From positions 1-10,543 of the forward strand of contig DAIRVG010000193.1 in assembly GCA_036802945.1 (NCBI GenBank): a DNA stretch of 10,543 nt, read 5' to 3'. The DNA comes from Gp6-AA40 sp036802945 (GTDB taxonomy: Bacteria > Acidobacteriota > Vicinamibacteria > Vicinamibacterales > UBA2999). The notes beneath the pieces were generated by a model. The model had not been told where the DNA came from and did no database searches. It saw nothing but the letters and a program-made list of their open reading frames with translations. A program made the translations under genes and the position numbers. Each line of letters begins with the position of its first letter. The stretch's first letter is position 1. Shown in pieces: positions 1-6,062 of this stretch.

Positions 1-172
1 CGGCCATCGTCACGGCATCGTCATGCAGACGATTGGCGACGATGACATCGAGCTTCCGCACGGCCTCCATGGCGGACTCCAACGCCGCCTCGATGCTGGC
101 CCAGGTCGCGGTCTGATCTGCGGCCTGAAACGTTGTGAAAGTTCTGAAGGATCGATTTCCACAGGCCGTCAC
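1..172 (-). CDS. Possible 5' part of an unrecognised gene, cut by the window edge
   Basis: On the minus strand a frame is open from a GTG at 172-170 to position 1, about 57 codons. Its middle reads as a natural amphipathic helix (for example ASIEAALESAMEAVRKLDV) with high GC at third codon positions. I do not recognise a family. The start is uncertain: an internal ATG lies in the same helix, and no convincing Shine-Dalgarno sequence precedes the GTG. A second minus frame opens with an ATG at 179-177 and reads MARDGLWKSILQNF before becoming low-quality, so a frameshift joining the two frames is conceivable. The complementary plus-strand frame is also open here but has a less protein-like composition. 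The REP-like palindrome at 198-223 sits just upstream of this putative start. Confidence 0.3.
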   Translation of the reverse strand, partial: MTACGNRSFRTFTTFQAADQTATWASIEAALESAMEAVRKLDVIVANRLHDDAVTMA

Positions 173-197
173 GCGCCATTCGGAAGCGGCGCGGATC

Positions 198-223
198 GTA
201 GAGGCGGACCTTCAGGTCCGCCT
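198..223 (+). repeat. REP-like palindrome with GTAG head, copy 1
   Basis: GTAG (198-201) is followed directly by a perfect 9-bp stem, AGGCGGACC (202-210) and GGTCCGCCT (215-223), with loop TTCA. The same unit occurs twice more at 2660-2717, including the preceding TC. A 5' GTAG tetranucleotide before a palindrome is the recognised hallmark of REP elements handled by RAYT (Y1-type) transposases. No RAYT gene is present in this window, so the mechanistic link is inferred. Confidence 0.7.
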
Positions 224-380
224 GAAAGCCAAGAAAGACGCCCGGAAGTTCTGAGGAAAACCACGGAAGTCTCGGCAGGAATCACGGACGTCCAAAACAC
301 AACCCCGGAAGTCCCAAAAAAACCGCGCAAGACGCGAACAAGACTGCGGAAGCCCGACAAAGAATCGCGGAAGTGCTCAG
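222..380. repeat. Degenerate 21-bp tandem array (CGGAAGT units)
   Basis: The motif CGGAAGT or a close variant starts at 222, 243, 264, 285, 306, 326, 347 and 368. Every step is 21 bp except two of 20 and 21 around 326. The rest of each unit is A-rich and poorly conserved. Read as protein the period is seven residues, but no frame looks like a genuine gene. The array fills the spacer between the left-edge gene and the heptamer array at 438, together with about 55 bp (381-437) in which I see nothing distinctive. The 21-bp step equals two helical turns and three times the 7-bp period of other arrays here. Confidence 0.6.
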
Positions 381-437
381 GTGGACCTGGTGAGCAGCGA
401 CGCGACGCACTGAAGCGGCCACCCGCGATCGGTTACC

Positions 438-468
438 TTGGGAGTTGGAGGTTGAGAGTTGGGAGTTG
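438..468 (+). repeat. Heptamer array, TTGGGAG type
   Basis: Four consecutive 7-bp units are in exact register: TTGGGAG (438-444), TTGGAGG (445-451), TTGAGAG (452-458) and TTGGGAG (459-465), followed by TTG. The array overlaps the start of the DUF4112 gene. GGAGG at 447-451 lies seven bases before the TTG at 459, so the repeat itself appears to provide a Shine-Dalgarno sequence and a start codon. Confidence 0.65.
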
Positions 469-950
469 TTCGATTGAGGCCTTTGACACCGGCTCAGGAG
501 CAGCGTCTCAAGGCGCTTCGGTATATGTCCGAGCTGCTCGACTCGGCCTTTGTCGTGCCCGGCACGACTTACCGCATAGGGCTTGATCCGATTATCGGCC
601 TGGTGCCGCTCATTGGTGATCTTGCTTCACCGCTCTTCACCATCGGCGTCTTATGGCAGGGCCGCGACCTCGGGATCCCGAAGGTCGTCCAGCTTCGCAT
701 GATCTTCAATGCGGCAATCGATGCGCTCATCGGCGCGATACCGGTCGCCGGGGATCTGTTCGACTTCGCGTGGAAATCGAGCCAGATGAACCTGGCGCTC
801 CTGGAGCGTCATGCCTACGAGGAGCATCGCGCGAGCGCCGGCGACTGGCTCTTCGTCGTCGCGATGATCCTGCTTGTCGTGCTGATTGCCGCGGTCCCGT
901 TCATCGTTGCCGCGTGGCTGATTGCGACGGTTGGACGACTCATCCGCTGA
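459..950 (+). CDS. DUF4112 family small membrane protein
   Basis: The product has 163 residues and carries the DUF4112 signature: SELLDSAF near residue 24, GLDPIIGLVPLIGD at 41-54, and the second copy of the same theme AIDALIGAIPVAGDLFDFAWKSS at 86-108. A strongly hydrophobic C-terminal segment at about 129-158 is a likely membrane helix. The biochemical role of the family is unknown. The chosen start is TTG 459, preceded at seven bases by GGAGG (447-451). A TTG at 474, with GGGAG at 461-465, is a close alternative. The ATG at residue 23 is less likely because family-like sequence begins before it. The next gene starts one base after this stop (TGA C ATG), which indicates translational coupling and a shared operon. 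The start region is unusual in lying inside a 7-bp repeat array. Confidence 0.85.
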   Translation: MGVVRLRPLTPAQEQRLKALRYMSELLDSAFVVPGTTYRIGLDPIIGLVPLIGDLASPLFTIGVLWQGRDLGIPKVVQLRMIFNAAIDALIGAIPVAGDLFDFAWKSSQMNLALLERHAYEEHRASAGDWLFVVAMILLVVLIAAVPFIVAAWLIATVGRLIR

Positions 951-951
951 C

Positions 952-1638
952 ATGCCCTCCCGTGTCTTTCTTCTCTCGCCCGCGAACTGCGGTGGCATCC
1001 GCGCGCGGATGATGATTTCGCCGAACGCCGGCTTCGACCTCGCCTGGCAGCTGCAAAGCGCCGCTGGTGCGCCTCTTGGCGATGTGTTCAGCTTCGTCAG
1101 CGGTCTGTACTTTCGCGGCAAACTGGCGTACGCGCGGCGGTTCGCGCGCCCACCGGACCCGTCGGAACCGGTGGCGGCGGGCGGCGTGCTGGTCATCACG
1201 CCGAACGCAGGTCTCAGGTCCGCTGACACGCCGGTCACGATTGACTCGTTTCGCGGCTTTGCCGAGGTCGATATCGATCTGCGCAACGTCAAGTATCGGG
1301 CGCCGCTCGAGCAGGGAGCGCGGGCGCTGCTGTCGGCGATCGGTACGGAGTGCGAGGTCGTGCTGCTTGGCAGCGTTGCGTCGGCCAAGTACGTCGACCT
1401 GCTGTTGCCGATTTTCGGCGAGCGCCTGATGTTCCCCCCCGACTTCGTCGGCAGGGGAGACATGAGTCGCGGCGGACTGATGCTCCGGTGCGCCGCGGCA
1501 GGCGTCGAGCTGCCGTACATGCCGATCGTAGGCGCGGTCAGGCATGGACAGAGGCCGCCAAAGCTGGAGCCACTAAGACCACGAAGGACACTTGAAACCA
1601 CGAAGGACACGAAGGTCACGAAGAAAGAGACCCAATAG
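952..1638 (+). CDS. Conserved protein of unknown function with repeat-derived C-terminal tail
   Basis: The product has 228 residues, starting at the ATG one base after the DUF4112 stop. The sequence is compact and protein-like, with motifs that look conserved: FLLSPANCGG (6-15), GDVFSFVSGLYFRGKLAYARRF (43-64, in two parts), VLLGSVASAKYVDLLLP (137-153) and FVGRGDMSRGGLMLR (165-179). I recall similar proteins from acidobacterial genomes annotated only as hypothetical and cannot name a reaction. It has no signal peptide or transmembrane segment. The core seems to end near AVRHGQRPPKLE (195-206). From about residue 210 the frame runs into the CACGAAGGA repeat, giving a lysine/threonine-rich tail (TTKDTKVTKK), and it stops at a TAG in the hairpin loop. 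The tail is therefore probably an add-on caused by repeat insertion. A run of seven C lies at 1434-1440. Confidence 0.75.
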   Translation: MPSRVFLLSPANCGGIRARMMISPNAGFDLAWQLQSAAGAPLGDVFSFVSGLYFRGKLAYARRFARPPDPSEPVAAGGVLVITPNAGLRSADTPVTIDSFRGFAEVDIDLRNVKYRAPLEQGARALLSAIGTECEVVLLGSVASAKYVDLLLPIFGERLMFPPDFVGRGDMSRGGLMLRCAAAGVELPYMPIVGAVRHGQRPPKLEPLRPRRTLETTKDTKVTKKETQ

Positions 1639-1668
1639 TTCTTCGTGTCCTTCGTGCCCTTCGTGGTT
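1579..1668. repeat. 9-bp-unit inverted repeat forming a long hairpin
   Basis: Units of CACGAAGGA type occur at 1579-1591 and 1596-1625, and their complement (TTCGTGTCC type) at 1639-1668. Arms 1596-1625 and 1639-1668 are each 30 nt and pair at 28 of 30 positions around a 13-nt loop. The TAG stop of the upstream gene is the last three bases of that loop. Short CACGAAGGA repeats are widespread between genes in several bacterial phyla and produce spurious peptides such as NHEGHEGHEE. The hairpin could act as a transcription terminator between the upstream gene and the ligD-like gene, but it lacks a U-tract. Confidence 0.8.
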
Positions 1669-1690
1669 GAAACCTCCTGGTTGAAATCCA

Positions 1691-2556
1691 ATGGCGAAAT
1701 CGCCGCGAGTACAGATTCCGACCGACGTAAACGACGCGAAGCTGGTGATCGCGGGGCGCGAGGTGCGCCTCACGAACCTGCAGAAGCCCTTCTGGCCGGA
1801 GCGGGGCATTACGAAAGGCGCGCTGATCCAGTATTACGCGGACGTTGCGACTGTCCTGCTTCCTCACATCCGGGACCGCGCGATGGTGATGAAGCGTTAT
1901 CCGCACGGTGCCGCGGGCGAATTCTTCTTCATGAAGCGGGCGCCGGTGCCGCGTCCCGCCTGGATTCGCACGTGCGCCATCGAGCACGAGTCCGGCAACG
2001 TCATCGATTTCCCGGTCATCGACGACATGCCCACGCTGCTCTGGCTGATCAACCTGGGGTGCATCGACCTCAATCAATGGTACGCACGGTGTGACGATAT
2101 CGATCGTCCCGACTATGTCCACTTCGATCTCGACCCCGGGCAGGGCGCGACCTTCGATCAAGTACGCGAGTCGGCGGGTATCGTCGGCGACGCACTCACA
2201 TCGTTGAAGATGAAACCGCTCGTCAAGACGAGCGGCTCGAAGGGGCTTCACATCTACGTCCCGATCGTCCGCGGACCGGTGCAGAAGGCGGTGTGGACGT
2301 TCGCCAAAGCGCTCGCCGTGGAGCTCGCCTCTCGACATCGGGAATTGATGACGTCGGAGTACCGCGTCGCCAAGCGGCCTCGGGGACGGGTGCTGGTCGA
2401 CTACAACCAGAACGCCTGGGGCAGAACACTCGCGAGCATCTACTCGGTGCGGCCGACACCGCTGGCGACCGTCTCAACACCGCTCGAATGGTCGGAGGTG
2501 GCGCGCGGCGTCCGCATCGAGGATTTCCGGCTGGACAACGTGCGCGAGCGGATTGC
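1691..2556 (+). CDS. ligD: Stand-alone LigD-type polymerase (NHEJ PolDom), 3' end lost in gap
   Basis: This is the polymerase domain (archaeo-eukaryotic primase superfamily) of bacterial non-homologous end-joining LigD, which adds nucleotides at double-strand breaks in partnership with Ku. At least 288 residues are visible. The metal-binding DLD is at 146-148 within HFDLDPG, the nucleotide-binding TSGSKGLH at 180-187, and the third carboxylate D237 in VLVDYNQN. The N-terminal TNLQKPFWPERGITKG (28-43) is typical of the family. There is no ATP-dependent ligase or phosphoesterase domain in the visible part. At 288 residues it is close to the usual length of about 300 for single-domain versions, so the stop probably lies inside or just at the 100-N gap. 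The open frame beyond the gap runs antisense through the transporter gene and is not real. ATG 1691 has no clear Shine-Dalgarno sequence. No Ku gene is visible. The symbol denotes the family; it is not full-length LigD. Confidence 0.9.
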
Positions 2557-2656
2557 NNNNNNNNNNNNNNNNNNNNNNNNNNNNNNNNNNNNNNNNNNNN
2601 NNNNNNNNNNNNNNNNNNNNNNNNNNNNNNNNNNNNNNNNNNNNNNNNNNNNNNNN
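2557..2656. other. Assembly gap (100 N)
   Basis: Exactly 100 unknown bases, the usual placeholder length for a scaffold join. It removes the 3' end of the ligD-like gene and abuts the REP pair that begins at 2660. The adjacent repeat may have caused the assembly break. The true gap length cannot be read from the sequence. Confidence 0.98.
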
Positions 2657-2659
2657 GAT

Positions 2660-2717
2660 AGGCCGACCTCAAGGTCGGCCTCTACGACCATCGTAGAGGC
2701 GGACCTTTCGGTCCGCC
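2660..2717. repeat. Head-to-head REP pair (BIME-like), copies 2 and 3
   Basis: Copy 2 is on the minus strand: stem AGGCCGACCT (2660-2669) and AGGTCGGCCT (2672-2681), with its GTAG head reading as CTAC at 2682-2685. Copy 3 is on the plus strand: GTAG (2693-2696), then AGGCGGACC (2697-2705) and GGTCCGCC (2710-2717). The two heads face each other as CTACGA CCA TCGTAG, so the pair can also fold as one longer stem (14 of 15 pairs around CCA). Copy 2 has C where copies 1 and 3 have G, and the opposite arm changes to match, which preserves pairing. It lies between convergent genes, a typical REP location. Confidence 0.75.
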
Positions 2718-2736
2718 CGGTCTGCTTCGACGTACG

Positions 2737-3885
2737 TTATTCGCCGAGCAGCTCGCCGATAGGTTTCAGATCCTCGATGCGATCACAGAAGGCCTTGACG
2801 ACGACGAGCATCGGCACCGCGAGCAGCGTTCCCCAGATTCCCCAGACGAAGCTCCAGAAGATCAGCCCGAGGAAAATCGCGATCTCGTTCGTCCGCGCCG
2901 TACGACTGGTGAGCCACGGCGTGAGCAACCACCCCTCGATGGTCGTGATGGCGACCGAGACACCGGAGACGTATACCGCCATCTCCACCGTGCCGAACTG
3001 CACGAAAGCGGCGACAGCCGTGGCGGCCGCCACGATCACCGGTCCCAGATACGGGATGCTGTTGAAGACGCCCGCCGCAATGCCCCAGACGCCCGCGTAG
3101 TGCACGCCCATGAACCTGAAAGCCACCCAGGTGACGACCCCGACTGCGACGCTGGTGACGACGCGGACGAGCAGGAACTTTTCAATCTGTGAATCGATCT
3201 CGTTGAGGATCTGCACCGTGATCTTCTTCTTCTCGAGCGACGGTCCGACCAGCTTGACCATTTTCCGCTTGCACAGATCGCCCGACGCGAGGAGGAAGAA
3301 GACGAAGAACACGACGAGCGTCGCTTGGCCGGCAAAGGCGAGGACGCTTGCCGATCCCCCGGTCAAGTAGCCGCGAACATCGATCGTAGGCTCCTCGATC
3401 TGCACCCGCTGTACGCCGACGCTCACCGGATTCCGCCCGGTCGCTTCATCCGCCGTCTTCTGAAGCTCGTCGGCCGCTTGTTGCACCCGCTGGATCGTGC
3501 CGGGTTCGTCGCGTCCGCGGCGCATCGCCACGCGCAGCTTCGTCGCTGCGGCCGGCAGCTCCGAGACCATCGCGGCGGCATCGTCCGCAAGCGTATAGGC
3601 CGTGTACAAGATGCCGCCGGTGAGCGATGCGATCACGAGTGCCGACGCGACAACGCGGGGGATGCGGATCCGTGTCATCGCGACGACAATAGGCTCGAGC
3701 GCGTAGCTCACCAGGACGCTGAGAACGATCGGGATGAACACCTCGCTCGCCAGGTAGAGCACGGCAATTGCCGCTGAGGCGGCAATGATCGTGAGCGCGA
3801 CGCTGCGAAACTTCACGTCCATTGGCGCCGTTGTTGGCGGCTCTGCCTCACGGGCGAGTCGGAGGTCGTGTGCGCGGTCAGCCAT
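2737..3885 (-). CDS. AI-2E family transporter (PF01594-type permease)
   Basis: The product is a 382-residue polytopic inner-membrane protein. The N-terminal hydrophobic segments (about 27-66 and 78-100) are followed by a soluble stretch (about 105-190) rich in charged residues. The conserved C-terminal half then begins with several hydrophobic segments, including VVFFVFFLLASGD, GIAAGVFNSIPYLGPVIVAAA, IEGWLLTPWL and FWSFVWGIWGTLLAVPMLV. These order and motif features are diagnostic of the AI-2E transporter family. Members have been linked to autoinducer-2 export, Na+/H+ exchange and other roles, so the substrate here is open. The chosen start is ATG 3885, which overlaps the upstream flavoenzyme stop by eight bases and suggests translational coupling. 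A longer upstream reading is low-complexity antisense sequence and was discarded. The gene ends TAA, about 20 bases before the REP pair. Confidence 0.9.
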   Translation of the reverse strand: MADRAHDLRLAREAEPPTTAPMDVKFRSVALTIIAASAAIAVLYLASEVFIPIVLSVLVSYALEPIVVAMTRIRIPRVVASALVIASLTGGILYTAYTLADDAAAMVSELPAAATKLRVAMRRGRDEPGTIQRVQQAADELQKTADEATGRNPVSVGVQRVQIEEPTIDVRGYLTGGSASVLAFAGQATLVVFFVFFLLASGDLCKRKMVKLVGPSLEKKKITVQILNEIDSQIEKFLLVRVVTSVAVGVVTWVAFRFMGVHYAGVWGIAAGVFNSIPYLGPVIVAAATAVAAFVQFGTVEMAVYVSGVSVAITTIEGWLLTPWLTSRTARTNEIAIFLGLIFWSFVWGIWGTLLAVPMLVVVKAFCDRIEDLKPIGELLGE

Positions 3886-4828
3886 TGATGTCCTGGGCGG
3901 CGACGGCGAGTCCAGCGCGTTCCTGAAGTGCCTTGTTGATGGCGACGGCGGCCTTCGCGCCCTCAGCGGCGGCGACGATCGCGAACTGCACATCGCGCGA
4001 CGCGTCACCGACCACGTAAAGTCCTGGCACGTGCGTCTGACCGAGTCTGCCCGTTTTCACGATCCCCTGACGGTTGATCTCGCATCCGAGCTGGACGGCC
4101 AGGTTGCACTGCGGGCTCTGTCCCGCCGAGAAGAAGATGGCGTCGCACGGCACTCTCGCGCCGTTCGTGAAAGCAATGGCGCGCACCTCCTGTTGTTCGT
4201 GCTCGACGCGCGCGATCGAAGCCGAGTGGACGGTGATGCCTTCGTTCGCGAGCTTCCAGCGGTCCGCGGCTCGTATCCGCGACGGTCCGTTGGTGCAGAG
4301 CAGGACCGTGGACGTCCACGTCTTGAGCGAGAGCGCCAGCCCCGCGCCGCTCGTCCCGCGTCCGATGACCGCGATCGTCTTGTCGCGTTCCTCCCACCCG
4401 TCGCAGTACGGACAGTGGTGCACCGTGACCCCGTAGCATTCATCGATACCGGGAATATCGGGGAGGTGGTCTCGAACACCGCTCGCGATGAGCGCGGTAC
4501 GTGCCTGAATCTGCTTTCCGCTCTCGAGCGTCGCCTCGAAGCCCTCCCCGACGCACGCAAGACCGGTCACCCTCGCCTGACACGGTTCGATGCCGTAGGT
4601 CTGGAGTTCCGCACGTCCCATGCGAAGTAGTTCGAGCGGCGGTGTGCCGTCGCGCGTCAGGTACCCATGCAGCGCGACCGATCGCGCGTTGCGTGGCTGC
4701 GCCGCATCGCACAGCAGGACCCGCCGGCGACAGCGGCCGAGTACGAGCGCCGCGCTCAGTCCAGCTGGTCCGCCGCCGATGATCACTACGTCCAACACGC
4801 GCCGGCTGAACTGCAAGGCCCCGGCCAT
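3878..4828 (-). CDS. Thioredoxin-reductase-like FAD/NAD(P) disulfide oxidoreductase
   Basis: The product has 316 residues, the usual size for low-molecular-weight thioredoxin reductases (about 310-320). An FAD-binding dinucleotide fold starts with VVIIGGGPAGLSAALVLGR (14-32). The redox CxxC is CPYC at 139-142, in the context HHCPYCDGWE. The NAD(P)-binding segment VIGRGTSGAGLAL (154-166) follows, and the FAD C-terminal motif is YVVGDASRDVQFAIVAAAEG (271-290). The CPYC context with a following GWE resembles the thioredoxin-reductase-like group that includes dithiol oxidases such as GliT/HlmI, and differs from the CATC of classical TrxB. The electron partner may therefore not be thioredoxin. The start is ATG 4828, with GTG 4852 possible. 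The gene is divergent from queA across 50 bases and overlaps the transporter gene downstream. I see no convincing promoter in the 50-base divergent spacer. Confidence 0.88.
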   Translation of the reverse strand: MAGALQFSRRVLDVVIIGGGPAGLSAALVLGRCRRRVLLCDAAQPRNARSVALHGYLTRDGTPPLELLRMGRAELQTYGIEPCQARVTGLACVGEGFEATLESGKQIQARTALIASGVRDHLPDIPGIDECYGVTVHHCPYCDGWEERDKTIAVIGRGTSGAGLALSLKTWTSTVLLCTNGPSRIRAADRWKLANEGITVHSASIARVEHEQQEVRAIAFTNGARVPCDAIFFSAGQSPQCNLAVQLGCEINRQGIVKTGRLGQTHVPGLYVVGDASRDVQFAIVAAAEGAKAAVAINKALQERAGLAVAAQDING

Positions 4829-4878
4829 AAAATTGCTGAGCGTGGTCCGAACGATGAATTTGCCAACGTGTAGGTCGC

Positions 4879-5958
4879 ATGAACGTTGACGAATTCGATT
4901 TCGAGCTGCCAGACGCGCTGATCGCGCAGGATCCGCCGCAGGAGCGCGGCGGATCTCGCCTGCTCGTCGTGCATCGCACCGGTGGTATCGCACACACGGC
5001 GTTCGCGAATCTGGCCGAGTACCTGGTTCCAGGCGACCTCCTCGTCGTCAATAACACACGCGTCTTTCCCGCCCGTCTGCTCGGTCGTCGCGTACCGAGC
5101 GGCGGAGGCGTTGAATGTTTGNNNNNNNNNNNNNNNNNNNNNNNNNNNNNNNNNNNNNNNNNNNNNNNNNNNNNNNNNNNNNNNNNNNNNNNNNNNNNNN
5201 NNNNNNNNNNNNNNNNNNNNNCAGGGGCGCGCATGGTGTTCGAGCGCGCCGGCATCACTGTCCACGGCGAGGTGCTCGCGATGCATTTCCAGGGTCGCAG
5301 GACGATCCGTCTGTGGACTGACCATCGCGATGGGCTTGCCGATGCAATCGACCGCGTCGGGCACATTCCGCTGCCGCCCTACATCAAGCGCGGTGATGCG
5401 GCATCGGACAGGGAGCGTTACCAGACCGTTTATGCGCGCGAGCGGGGATCGGTGGCGGCGCCGACGGCCGGACTCCATTTCACCGCCGGGCAGCTGGCGT
5501 CGCTCGCGCTACGCGGCGTCGAGCGGGTTGAGGTGACCCTGCACGTCGGCTACGGCACGTTCAAGCCGGTTAAAGTCGATCGCGTCGAGGACCACGTCAT
5601 CGATCCAGAGCAATTCATCGTGCCGGCCGAAACCGCCGGCGCCCTGACGCGCGCGAAGCGGGAGCGTCGCCGCATCATCGCGGTCGGCACGACAAGCGTG
5701 CGCACGCTCGAATCACTCGTCGTCCGCGAGGACGGAGCAGTCATGCCAGCCAGCGGCGAAACACTCCTCTTCATCCGCCCCGGCCACCAGTTTCAACTCG
5801 TCGACGCGATGATTACGAATTTTCATCTGCCTCGCTCATCACTGTTGATGCTGGTTTCGGCATTTGCCGGCACAGAACGGATTCTGGCCGCGTACCGCGA
5901 CGCGGTAGAGCACGGGTACCGCTTCTACAGTTATGGAGACGCGATGTTGATCCTGTAG
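4879..5958 (+). CDS. queA: S-adenosylmethionine:tRNA ribosyltransferase-isomerase (interrupted by gap)
   Basis: QueA transfers and rearranges the ribosyl group of S-adenosylmethionine onto preQ1 in tRNA to make epoxyqueuosine, the penultimate queuosine step, in the cytoplasm. Visible family motifs are FDFELPDALIAQDPPQERGGSRLL (6-29, in two parts), GDLLVVNNTRVFPARLLGR (52-70), GHIPLPPYIKR, the highly conserved APTAGLHF (194-201), VTLHVGYGTFKPV, AVGTTSVRTLE, TNFHLPRSSLLMLVSAFAG and the C-terminal FYSYGDAMLIL. The 100-N gap removes about 34 codons after residue 81. The reading frame continues across it and the total, about 359 residues, matches the usual length of about 345-360, so the gap size may be nearly right. 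ATG 4879 has only a weak AGG upstream. The TAG stop is the first unit of the TAGGGGT array. Confidence 0.96.
   Translation: MNVDEFDFELPDALIAQDPPQERGGSRLLVVHRTGGIAHTAFANLAEYLVPGDLLVVNNTRVFPARLLGRRVPSGGGVECLXXXXXXXXXXXXXXXXXXXXXXXXXXXXXXXXXXGARMVFERAGITVHGEVLAMHFQGRRTIRLWTDHRDGLADAIDRVGHIPLPPYIKRGDAASDRERYQTVYARERGSVAAPTAGLHFTAGQLASLALRGVERVEVTLHVGYGTFKPVKVDRVEDHVIDPEQFIVPAETAGALTRAKRERRRIIAVGTTSVRTLESLVVREDGAVMPASGETLLFIRPGHQFQLVDAMITNFHLPRSSLLMLVSAFAGTERILAAYRDAVEHGYRFYSYGDAMLIL
5122..5221. other. Assembly gap (100 N) inside queA
   Basis: Exactly 100 unknown bases within the queA coding sequence. The flanks stay in the same frame if the gap is really 100 bases, and the resulting protein length fits the family. 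Confidence 0.98.
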
Positions 5959-6022
5959 GGGTTAGGGGTTAGGGGTTAGGGGTTAGGGGTTAGGGGTTAG
6001 AGGAAGGGGTTAGGGGTTAGGG
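5956..6022 (+). repeat. TAGGGGT heptamer array, telomere-like
   Basis: Six perfect TAGGGGT units run from 5956 to 5997. An imperfect block (TAGAGGAAGGGGT, 5998-6010) and two further units, the last truncated, run to 6022. The first TAG is the queA stop codon. With eight or more runs of three or four G separated by three bases, the DNA strand and the queA 3' RNA could fold into G-quadruplexes. The spacer 6023-6062 to the next gene shows nothing else of note. Confidence 0.9.
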
Positions 6023-6062
6023 CTGTCCCAGGCACAAGTCGGAAGGATTCAGTGAGGACTCG

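Noticed and set aside
23..586. 187-codon plus-strand frame at the left end
   Set aside because: It reads through the REP hairpin, the 21-bp array and the TTGGGAG array into the DUF4112 gene out of frame. Its composition is repeat-derived.
1639..1690. Rho-independent terminator at the CACGAAGGA hairpin
   Set aside because: The stem is long, but the strand after it has no T-tract, so only a possible role is noted under the repeat.
651..1691. Long open frame on the minus strand (346 codons) opposite the DUF4112 and unknown genes
   Set aside because: The composition is typical of the antisense of high-GC coding sequence, with no recognisable domain. Its N-terminus is the CACGAAGGA repeat, and both plus-strand genes are well supported.
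2657..3100. Open frame continuing the ligD-like gene after the N gap
   Set aside because: It reads through REP hairpins and antisense to the AI-2E transporter gene. The family length predicts a stop within or near the gap.
3785..4630. 281-codon plus-strand frame opposite the flavoenzyme gene
   Set aside because: The minus strand has the full thioredoxin-reductase motif set in order. The plus frame is a high-GC shadow with no family resemblance.
4829..4878. Sigma-70-type promoters in the spacer between the flavoenzyme and queA
   Set aside because: TTGGCA on the minus strand and TTGCTG on the plus strand resemble -35 boxes, but no acceptable -10 sits 16-18 bases away on either strand.
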